Source of the DNA: Bacillota bacterium
Lineage (GTDB): Bacteria; Bacillota; Clostridia; Lachnospirales; Lachnospiraceae
Assembly (NCBI GenBank): GCA_023420085.1
Contig: JAEZWQ010000036.1
Span: forward strand, 62,001 to 126,000
Direction of reading: 5' to 3'
DNA length: 64,000 nt
A program made the translations under genes and the position numbers. The notes beneath the pieces were generated by a model. That model had not been told where the DNA came from. It ran no database searches and saw only the letters and a program-made list of their open reading frames with translations. This document shows, piece after piece, positions 32,952 to 41,536 of the stretch (the stretch's first letter is position 1; each line of letters opens with the position of its first letter).

Positions 32952-35396
32952 ATGGATAGAATAAATATAGTTGAACTTAAAAAGACTATGGAAGACTCAT
33001 ATATTGATTATGCAATGAGTGTAATTGCACAAAGAGCATTGCCAGATGTGAGAGATGGTCTAAAACCAGTTCAACGTAGAATATTATATGCAATGATTGA
33101 GTTAAATAATGGGCCAGATAAACCGCATCGTAAATGTGCGCGTATAGTCGGAGATACAATGGGTAAATATCATCCACATGGTGATTTATCAATATATGAT
33201 GCCCTTGTAAAATTAGCTCAAGATTTTTCAACTAGATATCCATTAGTTGATGGTCATGGAAATTTTGGCTCTATTGATGGAGATGGAGCAGCAGCTATGC
33301 GTTATACTGAGGCAAGACTTAGCAAAATTTCTATGGAATTATTGTCGGATATTAATAAAGATACGGTTGAATTTGTTCCTAACTTTGATGAAACAGAAAA
33401 AGAACCTACTATTTTACCATCAAGATATCCTAACTTATTAGTAAATGGAACAACTGGTATTGCAGTTGGTATGGCAACAAATATACCACCACATAATTTA
33501 GGAGAAATTATAGATGGTGTTACTAAAATTATTGATAATAGGGTCAATGAAGATAGGCAAACAAGTATAGATGAATTATTAACTATTATTAAAGGGCCAG
33601 ACTTTCCTACTGGAGCAAAAATTGTTGGATATGAGGGAATAAAATCATCTTATTTAACAGGTAGAGGAAAAATAAAAGTTAGAGCTGTAACAGACATAGA
33701 AGTTTTATCGAATGGTAAATCAAGAATAATTGTTACAGAATTACCTTATATGGTTAATAAGTCTAAACTTATTGAAAAAATAGCAGACCTTGTTAGGGAT
33801 AAAAAGATAGATGGAATAACAGATATTAGAGATGAATCTAATAGACAAGGTATTAGAGTTTGTATAGATGTACGAAGGGATAAAAATGCAAATATAATCC
33901 TTAATCAATTATATAAGCATACACAATTGCAAGAAACTTTTAGTACAATAATGCTTGCTCTTGTTAATAATGAACCAAAAGTTCTAAATCTAGTAGAAAT
34001 ACTAAATTTATATATTGAACATCAAGTAGATGTTATAACAAGAAGATGTAAATATGAACTTAATAAATCTATCAATAGAGCCCATATTTTAGAAGGATTA
34101 AGAATAGCTATTGATAATATAGATGAAGTTATAAGTATTATAAGAAATAGTGAAAATGTAACAGTTGCAAAAGAAAGATTATGCAAAAGATTTCAACTAA
34201 CAGACATTCAAGCAAATGCAATAGTTGAAATGAAAATTAGAAATCTAACTGCACTTGAAAAAAGTAAACTTCTAGATGAATTAAATAAATTAATTGAAAG
34301 AATAAAAGAATTAAGAGAAATTCTATCTAATGATAAATTAGTTTTAGGAATAATTAAAGATGAGATAGTTGAAATAAAAAATAAATATGCAGATGATAGA
34401 AGAACTTCGATAGAATATGATGAAAATGAAATATCAATAGAAGATTTAATAAATAATGAACAAGTATTCTTATCAATAACTAAGCTTGGATATATAAAAA
34501 GAATGGATATTGATAATTTTAAAAATCAATCTAGAGGTGGAAAAGGTATAAAAGGAATGTCAAATATTGAAGATGACTATACTGTAGATATTTTGACAAC
34601 AAATAATCATGATAGTATATTATTCTTTACCAATAAAGGAAGAGTTTATACTAAAAAGGTTTATGAAATACCTAAATCATCGAGAGTTGCAAGAGGTATA
34701 GCAGTAATTAATTTGCTTAATCTTGAACCAGAAGAGAATGTAAAATATATATATCCAATTTCTAATTTTAGTAGTAATTATTCTATACTTACTATTACTA
34801 AAAAAGGCAAATTTAGGAAGACAAGTTTATCAGAATTTATAAATATAAATAAAAATGGTAAAAAAGCTTTAAATACAATAGAAGATGATGAATTAATAGA
34901 TATAAAATTAATAAAAGAAGATCAACCAATATATATAATAACAAAATTGGGATACTGTCTAAAATTTGATACTAGCTTAGTAAGACAATTATCGAGAACT
35001 GCAATAGGTGTAAAGGGAATAAAATTAAGAAAAGATGATGAAGTAATATCTATGCAGACTGAAGATGATGGAAGTAAATTAGTTTTAGTAACGGAAAATG
35101 GATATGGAAAATCTGTAGCTAAAGAATTATTTAAATGTCAAAATAGAGGTGGAAAAGGAGTTATCTGTTATAAAGTAAATGAAAAGACAGGCAATATAAT
35201 TTCTACACTAAGTGTAAATGGTAATGAAGAAGTTATAATAGTATCAGAAAATGGTATAGTTATAAGAATAGATGCGTCTTCAATTAATGAATATGGAAGA
35301 ACTGCTACAGGAGTTAAATTAATGAATTTAGATGAAGATAAAATATCAAATATAACTAAAGCAATAATAGAACAAGAGGTAAATGACAATGAGTAA
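32952..35396 (+). CDS. gyrA: DNA gyrase subunit A
   Basis: DNA breakage-reunion subunit, 814 residues. The catalytic tyrosine is Tyr118 in AAMRYTEARLS, equivalent to E. coli Tyr122. The C-terminal domain carries GyrA-box-like motifs QSRGGKG and QNRGGKG. The quinolone-resistance-determining region reads HPHGDLSIYDALV: residue 79, equivalent to E. coli Ser83, is leucine (codon TTA at 33186-33188), a substitution associated with fluoroquinolone resistance in many species. The aspartate/glutamate anchor at 83 (E. coli 87) is retained as Asp. The stop overlaps the next gene's start. Confidence 0.97.
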   Translation: MDRINIVELKKTMEDSYIDYAMSVIAQRALPDVRDGLKPVQRRILYAMIELNNGPDKPHRKCARIVGDTMGKYHPHGDLSIYDALVKLAQDFSTRYPLVDGHGNFGSIDGDGAAAMRYTEARLSKISMELLSDINKDTVEFVPNFDETEKEPTILPSRYPNLLVNGTTGIAVGMATNIPPHNLGEIIDGVTKIIDNRVNEDRQTSIDELLTIIKGPDFPTGAKIVGYEGIKSSYLTGRGKIKVRAVTDIEVLSNGKSRIIVTELPYMVNKSKLIEKIADLVRDKKIDGITDIRDESNRQGIRVCIDVRRDKNANIILNQLYKHTQLQETFSTIMLALVNNEPKVLNLVEILNLYIEHQVDVITRRCKYELNKSINRAHILEGLRIAIDNIDEVISIIRNSENVTVAKERLCKRFQLTDIQANAIVEMKIRNLTALEKSKLLDELNKLIERIKELREILSNDKLVLGIIKDEIVEIKNKYADDRRTSIEYDENEISIEDLINNEQVFLSITKLGYIKRMDIDNFKNQSRGGKGIKGMSNIEDDYTVDILTTNNHDSILFFTNKGRVYTKKVYEIPKSSRVARGIAVINLLNLEPEENVKYIYPISNFSSNYSILTITKKGKFRKTSLSEFININKNGKKALNTIEDDELIDIKLIKEDQPIYIITKLGYCLKFDTSLVRQLSRTAIGVKGIKLRKDDEVISMQTEDDGSKLVLVTENGYGKSVAKELFKCQNRGGKGVICYKVNEKTGNIISTLSVNGNEEVIIVSENGIVIRIDASSINEYGRTATGVKLMNLDEDKISNITKAIIEQEVNDNE

Positions 35397-36768
35397 ATTT
35401 GGGAAAAATGTTTGGTTTAATGTAGATAAAGAAGAAAAAAATAAAATATTTGAATATGGAGATAGGTATAAATCTTTTTTAGATAATGCAAAAACTGAAA
35501 GAGAAGCTTGCACTGAGATAATAAGAATGGCTGAAGAAAAAGGATTTATTGAATTTTCAAAAGCTTTGGAAAAAGGAATTAAAAAAGGCGATAAAATTTA
35601 TGTGAATAATAAGAATAAATCTGTCGTATTAATTGTAATGGGAGAAGATTTAGAAGAAGGAATGAATATTGTAGGTTCACATATAGACGTACCAAGGTTA
35701 GATGTAAAACCAACTCCTTTATATGAAGATGGTAATTTAACACTTTTAAAAACTCATTACTATGGTGGAATAAAAAAATATCAATGGCCAACATTACCTT
35801 TAGCAATGCATGGAGTATTTGTTGATAAAAATGGAGAAGTTAAAAATATAGTAATTGGTGAGGATGAGCAAGATCCAGTATTATTTATAAATGATCTTTT
35901 ACCTCATTTAGCAAAGGATCAATTAAAAGGAACTCTAAATGATGGAATTAAGGGTGAAGAATTAAATGCAGTTTTAGGCCATTGTTGTTATGGTGCAGAT
36001 GAAAAAAGTAAGAATCCTATAAAGGATAATACTTTAGCAATTTTAAATAGGAAATACGGTTTAACAGAAGAAGATTTTGTAACAGCAGAATTAGAACTTG
36101 TTCCAGCTGGAAAAGCAAGAGATGTTGGAATTGATAGATCGATGATAGCTGGACATGGGCATGATGATAGAGTTTGTTCTTATGCAAATTTAGAGGCAAT
36201 ATTAGAAGTTGAAAATCCTAAAATAACTGCAGTTTCCATTTTTGTTGACAAGGAAGAAATTGGATCGGTTGGAAATGCTAGTATGTCTAGTCTATTTTTT
36301 GAAAATATAGTAGCAGAAATTTTTGCCCAAACAGGAGCAAACGCTTTTATAAGGACAAGAAAATCTATTGAAAAATCTAAGGTTCTTTCAGCAGATGTAA
36401 CCTGTGGTATTGATCCTACCTTCCCAACTGTAAATGATAAGTATAATGCATCAAAAATTGGTCATGGAGTAACAGTTAGTAAGTATACAGGCCATGGTGG
36501 AAAATATGGTTGTAATGATGCAAATGCTGAATTTTTAGGGGAAGTAAGAAAAGTATTTAATGATAATGATGTAGTATGGCAAACAGGAGAACTTGGAAAA
36601 GTAGACCAAGGCGGTGGTGGAACAATCGCATATATTTTAGCAAATTATGGAGCTGAAGTTGTTGATTGTGGAACTCCAATGCTAAGCATGCATGCTCCAA
36701 TTGAATTAGTATCAAAGGCAGATGCGTATATGACTTATAAAGCATATAAAAGCTTTTTACAAAGATAG
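35389..36768 (+). CDS. M18 family aminopeptidase
   Basis: Zinc-dependent aminopeptidase of 459 residues, probably a cytosolic dodecamer preferring acidic N-terminal residues. The metal ligands appear as GSHIDVPRLDVKP, the aspartate pair in HGHDDRVCSYANLEA, DKEEIGSVGNASM and the final MHAPIELVSKAD. The ATG at 35389 is preferred to 35383 because the AGAGGT site is eight bases away from it. It overlaps the gyrA stop by eight bases, so it is co-transcribed with gyrase. It may take part in peptide use together with the Opp system. Confidence 0.93.
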   Translation: MSKFGKNVWFNVDKEEKNKIFEYGDRYKSFLDNAKTEREACTEIIRMAEEKGFIEFSKALEKGIKKGDKIYVNNKNKSVVLIVMGEDLEEGMNIVGSHIDVPRLDVKPTPLYEDGNLTLLKTHYYGGIKKYQWPTLPLAMHGVFVDKNGEVKNIVIGEDEQDPVLFINDLLPHLAKDQLKGTLNDGIKGEELNAVLGHCCYGADEKSKNPIKDNTLAILNRKYGLTEEDFVTAELELVPAGKARDVGIDRSMIAGHGHDDRVCSYANLEAILEVENPKITAVSIFVDKEEIGSVGNASMSSLFFENIVAEIFAQTGANAFIRTRKSIEKSKVLSADVTCGIDPTFPTVNDKYNASKIGHGVTVSKYTGHGGKYGCNDANAEFLGEVRKVFNDNDVVWQTGELGKVDQGGGGTIAYILANYGAEVVDCGTPMLSMHAPIELVSKADAYMTYKAYKSFLQR

Positions 36769-36776
36769 GAAATAAT

Positions 36777-38054
36777 ATGTTAGATATAAAATTACTAAGG
36801 AATAATTTTGAAGAAGTTAAAGAAGCATTAAAAAATAGAAAAGAAGATTTTAATTTAGATAGCTTTGTTGAACTTGACGAAGAGAGAAGAAAAAAATTAA
36901 CAGAGGTTGAACAACTAAAAAATGAGCAAAATACTGTTTCAAAACAAATACCTCAAATGAAAAAGGAAGGTAAGGATGTTGAACCTATCTTTGCTCAAAT
37001 GAAAGAATTATCTGAAAAAATAAAAAAATTAGATTCAAGAGTATCAGAACTAGATGAAGAATTAAAAAATTTATTACTTACTATTCCGAACATTCCAAAT
37101 CCATCAGTACCACAAGGGGATACTGATGATGATAATGTTGAAATATTTAGATATAAAGAACCTACAAAATTTAGTTTTGAACCAAAGGCACATTGGGATA
37201 TTGGTAAGGATTTGGATATTATAAATCCTGAAATTGCTGGAAAAACAACAGGTTCAAGATTTACCTTTTATAAAGGACTAGGAGCAAAACTAGAAAGAGC
37301 AATAATCAATTTTTTCCTTGACACTCATACTTATGAACATGGTTATGAGGAAATTTTTCCTCCATTTATGGTAAGTAGAGATTCAATGATTGGAACTGGT
37401 CAATTGCCAAAATTTGAGGAGGATGCTTATAAGGTTACTGGTAATGGTAAGGAATATTTCTTAGTTCCTACTGCAGAGGTACCTGTTACTAATATGCATA
37501 GGGAAGAAATTCTTGATGGTGAAAAACTACCACTTAAATATGTTGCATATACTGCATGTTTCAGAGCAGAAGCAGGATCAGCAGGTAGAGATACAAGAGG
37601 TCTTATAAGACAGCATCAATTTAATAAGGTTGAATTAGTTAAATTTACAAAACCTGAACAATCTTATGATGAATTAGAAAAACTTACAAATGATGCTAAA
37701 AGAGTATTAGAATTACTAGGATTACCATACAGAGTTGTAAAAATTTGCATAGGTGATTTAGGATTTACTGCTGCAATGAAGTATGATATTGAAGTGTGGA
37801 TGCCTAGTTATAATAAATTTGTTGAAATATCAAGCTGTTCAAATTTTGAAGATTTCCAAGCAAGAAGGGCAAACATAAAATATAAAGACAATATTAAAGA
37901 TAAAGCTAAATTTGTTCATACATTAAATGGTAGTGGTGTTGCAGTTGGAAGAACAGTTGCAGCAGTACTAGAAAACTATCAAAGAGAAGATGGAAGTGTG
38001 GAGATACCAGAAGTTCTTAGAAAATATATGAATAATATAGAAGAAATTAGATAG
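36777..38054 (+). CDS. serS: Seryl-tRNA synthetase
   Basis: Class II aminoacyl-tRNA synthetase charging tRNA-Ser, 425 residues. The N-terminal long coiled-coil arm (about 30-105) precedes the catalytic core, with motif 2 in TACFRAEAGSAGRDTRGLIRQHQFNKVE and motif 3 in NGSGVAVGRTVAAVLENYQ-type sequence. It lies eight bases behind the aminopeptidase gene with a TAGGA site. A hairpin terminator follows. No T-box leader is present in front of it, consistent with its place inside the gyrase operon. Confidence 0.97.
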   Translation: MLDIKLLRNNFEEVKEALKNRKEDFNLDSFVELDEERRKKLTEVEQLKNEQNTVSKQIPQMKKEGKDVEPIFAQMKELSEKIKKLDSRVSELDEELKNLLLTIPNIPNPSVPQGDTDDDNVEIFRYKEPTKFSFEPKAHWDIGKDLDIINPEIAGKTTGSRFTFYKGLGAKLERAIINFFLDTHTYEHGYEEIFPPFMVSRDSMIGTGQLPKFEEDAYKVTGNGKEYFLVPTAEVPVTNMHREEILDGEKLPLKYVAYTACFRAEAGSAGRDTRGLIRQHQFNKVELVKFTKPEQSYDELEKLTNDAKRVLELLGLPYRVVKICIGDLGFTAAMKYDIEVWMPSYNKFVEISSCSNFEDFQARRANIKYKDNIKDKAKFVHTLNGSGVAVGRTVAAVLENYQREDGSVEIPEVLRKYMNNIEEIR

Positions 38055-38065
38055 TATAGAAGCAA

Positions 38066-38131
38066 TAATAAGATTACCCAATTTGTCGCAGATAAGAATA
38101 CTAAATTTGTGACAATAGGGTAACTTTTTTG
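38066..38131 (+). terminator. Imperfect long hairpin terminator after serS
   Basis: TTACCC at 38075-38080 pairs with GGGTAA at 38119-38124. The pairing continues inward through ATTTGTC-CA against TGTGACAAT with a few mismatches, and six T residues follow. The first 26 bases are 22/26 identical to 43724-43749 after the KilA-N gene. Confidence 0.8.
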
Positions 38132-38463
38132 ATATAATTTATGCAAAAAATGGAATGTATAAATTATTATGTTAATATTTAAATTTTATAAATGATAAAT
38201 AAATTATTAAAAGTTATTTAAAAGTATAAACACATTAAAAAATAAATAGGAAACACATCTTGATTATATTAAGAGATATGATTAAGTATCAGAATTATCC
38301 AAAAAGATAGTTTGATATATTAATCATCTTTATAACTTTATACAATTTATATTTAATGTAGTTTAAAATATAATCTATATATTAATACAAATATGTCTGG
38401 GTTATTTTTTATTTTAGTTATATTATTATAATAAAAATTTACAACCTATATTTTTCATTCTTA
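38132..38463. other. Non-coding AT-rich stretch before copA
   Basis: About 330 bases with no ORF, RNA gene or strong repeat that can be supported. A TATAAT occurs at 38133-38138 right after the serS terminator, but no transcript-worthy gene follows it before copA. Confidence 0.6.
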
Positions 38464-38492
38464 TTGACAAAAGAAAAAAACGATAGTACCAT
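38464..38492 (+). promoter_or_regulatory. copA promoter
   Basis: Consensus TTGACA (38464-38469), 17-base spacer, TACCAT (38487-38492). The weak -10 and the operator immediately downstream fit a repressed, metal-induced promoter. Confidence 0.65.
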
Positions 38493-38496
38493 AGAC

Positions 38497-38513
38497 ATAC
38501 CCCCTATGGGTAT
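38497..38513 (+). promoter_or_regulatory. CsoR-type copper operator
   Basis: ATACCC-CCTAT-GGGTAT, a palindrome with the C-run/G-run arrangement characteristic of CsoR sites. It lies at the expected transcription start, five bases past the -10, and just before the AAGGAGG site of copA. CsoR itself is encoded at the end of the operon, giving an autoregulated loop. Confidence 0.8.
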
Positions 38514-38524
38514 AAGGAGGATCT

Positions 38525-41020
38525 ATGAAACAAAAATTTATTGTTAAAGATATGACTTGTGCTGCTTGTGTTAATAGAGTAGAAAAAAAAGTCAATGAGC
38601 TTGATGGGATAAATAATGTTAGTATAAATCTTGTAAAAAATACAATGATTGTTGACTATGATGAATCCATTATAGATGATAAAAAAATTAGCGATACTAT
38701 TTCAAATATTGGTTATCCAACTAAAGTATTTGATGAAGAAAAGAAAGCATCTGAAAATAGTAAAGGCGAGTATAATAGATATACTAAATTAAAAAGACAA
38801 CTAATTTATTCAGTAATTTTTGCAATACCATTATTCTATATTTCAATGGGGACAATGATGAACTTTCCTTTTTTAGAAATATTTAAAGATCCTAAAAATA
38901 TATTTGTATTAGTAATAACTCAATTATTATTGACTATTATAATTATATTTGTAAATATAGACTATTTCAAAAAAGGATTTAAATTACTTTTAAGAAAAAA
39001 CCCTAATATGGATACATTAGTTGCACTTGGAGCAGGGGCATCATTTATATATGGAATTTATATTTTATATCAGATGTCATTTAAAATAGGATATACGGAT
39101 ATATCTAATATGCACCATTATGCGCATGAATTATATTTTGAAGGCGCAGGAATGATATTAACACTAATAACTATGGGTAAAACCTTAGAGGAAAGAGCAA
39201 AAGGAAAGACGAATGAAGCTATAAATAAGCTTATTAATTTAAAACCTAAAACAGCTACAATTATTGAAGATGGTAAAGAAAAAACAATATTGGCTGAAAA
39301 TTTAAAAGTTGGTGATATAGTAGTTGTTAAATCTGGTGAAGTTATACCAACAGATGGTGAAATAATAGATGGAAAGACTTCAATAGACGAATCAGCATTA
39401 ACAGGTGAATCTATTCCAGTTGATAAGGTAGTTGGAGATGAAGTTGTAGGTGCAACTATAAGTAAAATAGGATATTTTAAAATGAAGGTGACAAAGATTG
39501 GAGATGAAACTGCATTATCAAAAATTATTAGTCTTGTAGAAAATGCAATGACTTCTAAAGCACCGATAGCAAAATTAGCAAATAAAATATCAGGAATTTT
39601 TGTTCCTACAGTAATGGCAATATCTATTATAAGCTTTATAATATGGTTTGTACTTACAAAAAACTTTGATACAGCTTTAACTTTTGGTATATCAGTTCTA
39701 GTAATATCTTGTCCATGTGCGCTTGGCCTTGCTACCCCAATTTCAATTATGGTTGGGACTGGAAAAGGAGCCGGAAAGGGAATATTAATTAAATCAGCAG
39801 AAATATTAGAAAATGCTCATAAAATAGATGCTGTAGTTTTTGATAAAACAGGAACTCTGACAGAAGGAAAACCCAAAGTAGATAAAATATATAGTATAAA
39901 TTTTAGCAAAGAAAACATTATTAAATATGCAGCATCACTAGAAAATTTATCTGAGCATCCTATATCTAAAGCAATTGTTGATGAATATAATGGTAAAATA
40001 TTAGAAGTTAAGAATTTTAATCAAATAACAGGATATGGAATTTGTGGTGATATAGAGGATAATAAAGTAATAATTGGAAATAGAAAACTTATGCAAAACA
40101 ATGGTATAAATATTGTATCTATTTCTGATATTGAAAATCAAATAACAGATGATGGGGCAACGCCTATATATTTAGCAATTAATGGAGTATTAGAAGGAAT
40201 TTTATCTATAAAAGATAGCATTAAGATTAATTCAAAAAAAACAATAAATATTTTGAAAAAAATGGGTATAAAGACTATAATGCTAACAGGAGATAATACA
40301 AAGACTGCAAAAGCAATTCAAAAAAAATTAGAGTTAGATTATTTTATTTCAGAAGTTTTGCCAGAAGATAAGGAAAAGGAAATTAGGAAACTTCAAAATG
40401 AAAATAAGTTTGTTGCAATGGTTGGGGATGGCATTAATGATGCCCCTGCATTAGCTAGAGCTGATGTAGGTATAGCAATAGGATCAGGAACAGATATTGC
40501 GATTGAGGCAGCAGATATAATACTTATGAATAATGATCCATTGGATATAGTATCTACATTAAAACTTAGCAAAAAAACAATAATTAATATAAAAGAAAAC
40601 TTATTTTGGGCTTTTGCTTATAATATACCTGCAATACCAATAGCAGCTGGGGTATTTTATCATTCATTCAATTTAAAACTTAATCCCATGATAGCTGCAT
40701 TTGCAATGAGTTTTAGTTCTTTATTTGTAGTAAGTAATGCATTAAGACTTAGATATCAAAACATAAATTATAACAATAAAAAGGAGAATATAGATAATAT
40801 GAAAATGAGTGTAAATATTGATGGAATGATGTGCCAACACTGTGTTGCCCATATGACTAAAGCTTTTAAGGGATTAGAAGAAATTAAAAATGTAAATATA
40901 GATCTTGAAAATAATATTGCATATTTAGAATTATATAAGGAATTGGATGAAGAAACTATTAAAAAAACAGTAGAAGATGCTGGTTATAATTATAAAGGAC
41001 TAAATTATGAAGGCCAATAG
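38525..41020 (+). CDS. copA: Copper-exporting P1B-type ATPase CopA with C-terminal CopZ-like domain
   Basis: Pumps Cu(I) out of the cell. The 831-residue protein has an N-terminal heavy-metal domain (MTCAAC, Cys12 and Cys15), eight expected membrane segments, the translocation motif SCPCALG (396-398 CPC), the phosphorylation site DKTGT (Asp440), a TGES phosphatase loop, and GDGINDAPAL. A second metal-binding domain is fused at the C-terminus (about 759-831; Cys770 and Cys773 in MMCQHC), resembling the free chaperone CopZ. An internal ribosome binding site precedes that domain. The operator upstream and csoR downstream support copper rather than other metals. Confidence 0.95.
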   Translation: MKQKFIVKDMTCAACVNRVEKKVNELDGINNVSINLVKNTMIVDYDESIIDDKKISDTISNIGYPTKVFDEEKKASENSKGEYNRYTKLKRQLIYSVIFAIPLFYISMGTMMNFPFLEIFKDPKNIFVLVITQLLLTIIIIFVNIDYFKKGFKLLLRKNPNMDTLVALGAGASFIYGIYILYQMSFKIGYTDISNMHHYAHELYFEGAGMILTLITMGKTLEERAKGKTNEAINKLINLKPKTATIIEDGKEKTILAENLKVGDIVVVKSGEVIPTDGEIIDGKTSIDESALTGESIPVDKVVGDEVVGATISKIGYFKMKVTKIGDETALSKIISLVENAMTSKAPIAKLANKISGIFVPTVMAISIISFIIWFVLTKNFDTALTFGISVLVISCPCALGLATPISIMVGTGKGAGKGILIKSAEILENAHKIDAVVFDKTGTLTEGKPKVDKIYSINFSKENIIKYAASLENLSEHPISKAIVDEYNGKILEVKNFNQITGYGICGDIEDNKVIIGNRKLMQNNGINIVSISDIENQITDDGATPIYLAINGVLEGILSIKDSIKINSKKTINILKKMGIKTIMLTGDNTKTAKAIQKKLELDYFISEVLPEDKEKEIRKLQNENKFVAMVGDGINDAPALARADVGIAIGSGTDIAIEAADIILMNNDPLDIVSTLKLSKKTIINIKENLFWAFAYNIPAIPIAAGVFYHSFNLKLNPMIAAFAMSFSSLFVVSNALRLRYQNINYNNKKENIDNMKMSVNIDGMMCQHCVAHMTKAFKGLEEIKNVNIDLENNIAYLELYKELDEETIKKTVEDAGYNYKGLNYEGQ
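40781..40801 (+). promoter_or_regulatory. Possible internal ribosome binding site for a free CopZ domain
   Basis: AAGGAG at 40781-40786, inside copA, precedes in-frame ATGs at 40799 and 40805, from which a 73- or 71-residue CopZ-like domain would be made. The spacing of 12 bases is longer than optimal, so use is uncertain. Confidence 0.4.
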
Positions 41021-41267
41021 AGATAGTATAATTAGAAAACTAAAAATTGCTAGAGGGCAAATAGATGGTATATTAAATATGGTAAATGAGGATAGATATT
41101 GCATTGATATAAGCACGCAGTTATTATCAACCCAGGCTTTATTAAAAAGTACAAATAAAGAAATATTAAAAGAGCACATAAATTCTTGTGTTAAAGAAGG
41201 AATAGAAGACCAAGATTACACAAAAGTTGAAGAAGTTATAAAAGTTTTGGAGAAGTTTGTAGATTAA
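41007..41267 (+). CDS. csoR: Copper-sensing transcriptional repressor CsoR
   Basis: All-helical CsoR/RcnR family repressor, 86 residues, that leaves DNA on binding Cu(I). The copper triad is present as Cys32 (RYCIDI), His57 and Cys61 (EHINSC), spaced as in characterised CsoR proteins. It overlaps the copA 3' end by 14 bases and is therefore translationally coupled to the pump it controls. The matching operator is at 38497-38513. Confidence 0.94.
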   Translation: MKANRDSIIRKLKIARGQIDGILNMVNEDRYCIDISTQLLSTQALLKSTNKEILKEHINSCVKEGIEDQDYTKVEEVIKVLEKFVD

Positions 41268-41269
41268 AA

Positions 41270-41536
41270 ATGAAAAAGAAGAATACTATAATTGCAGCCA
41301 TTATTATTGTCATTATTATGATTATTTTAATAGTATCAATGGTATTTAGGTCAAATTTAATAGATGATAATAATAAAGAAATAAATGATAATAATAAAGA
41401 AATAATTGATAATAATGATAAACAAGTTACTGAAAAAAAAGATGTCGAATTAAAAGAAATTGAATACAAAGAAGTAAAAGATAAAAAAATAATAATGATG
41501 TTGATGAGAGTAAAAAAAATGTACAAGATAATATGA
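41270..41536 (+). CDS. Membrane anchor and linker, 5' part of a frameshifted serine hydrolase
   Basis: Reads as an 88-residue peptide: lysines, a strongly hydrophobic membrane segment (about 7-27), then an Asn/Asp/Lys/Glu-rich low-complexity linker with heptad copies of DNNKEIN. The last dozen residues (IIMMLMRVKKMYKII) look out of frame. If one base is added to the A7 tract at 41483-41489, the linker continues naturally (NNNDVDESKKNVQDN) into the hydrolase ORF that begins at 41533. So this and the next entry are best read as one gene split by a frameshift. It starts three bases after csoR and may be co-transcribed with the copper operon. Confidence 0.6.
   Translation: MKKKNTIIAAIIIVIIMIILIVSMVFRSNLIDDNNKEINDNNKEIIDNNDKQVTEKKDVELKEIEYKEVKDKKIIMMLMRVKKMYKII
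41366..41428 (+). repeat. Three tandem 21-bp units coding for an Asn/Asp/Lys-rich linker
   Basis: Units at 41366-41386, 41387-41407 and 41408-41428, the first two almost identical and the third diverged, encode DNNKEIN, DNNKEII and DNNDKQV. In-frame units allow linker length to vary without breaking the frame. Confidence 0.75.

Noticed and set aside
38133..38138. TATAAT after the serS terminator as a promoter for a hidden small RNA
   Set aside because: The -35 match is poor at usable spacing (GTGACA with 18 bases) and lies inside the terminator stem, and no terminator-bounded transcript could be delimited downstream.
41366..41428. CRISPR-like short tandem units
   Set aside because: Units are contiguous without spacers and are in frame within a coding linker. 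No CRISPR array or cas gene was seen anywhere in the window.
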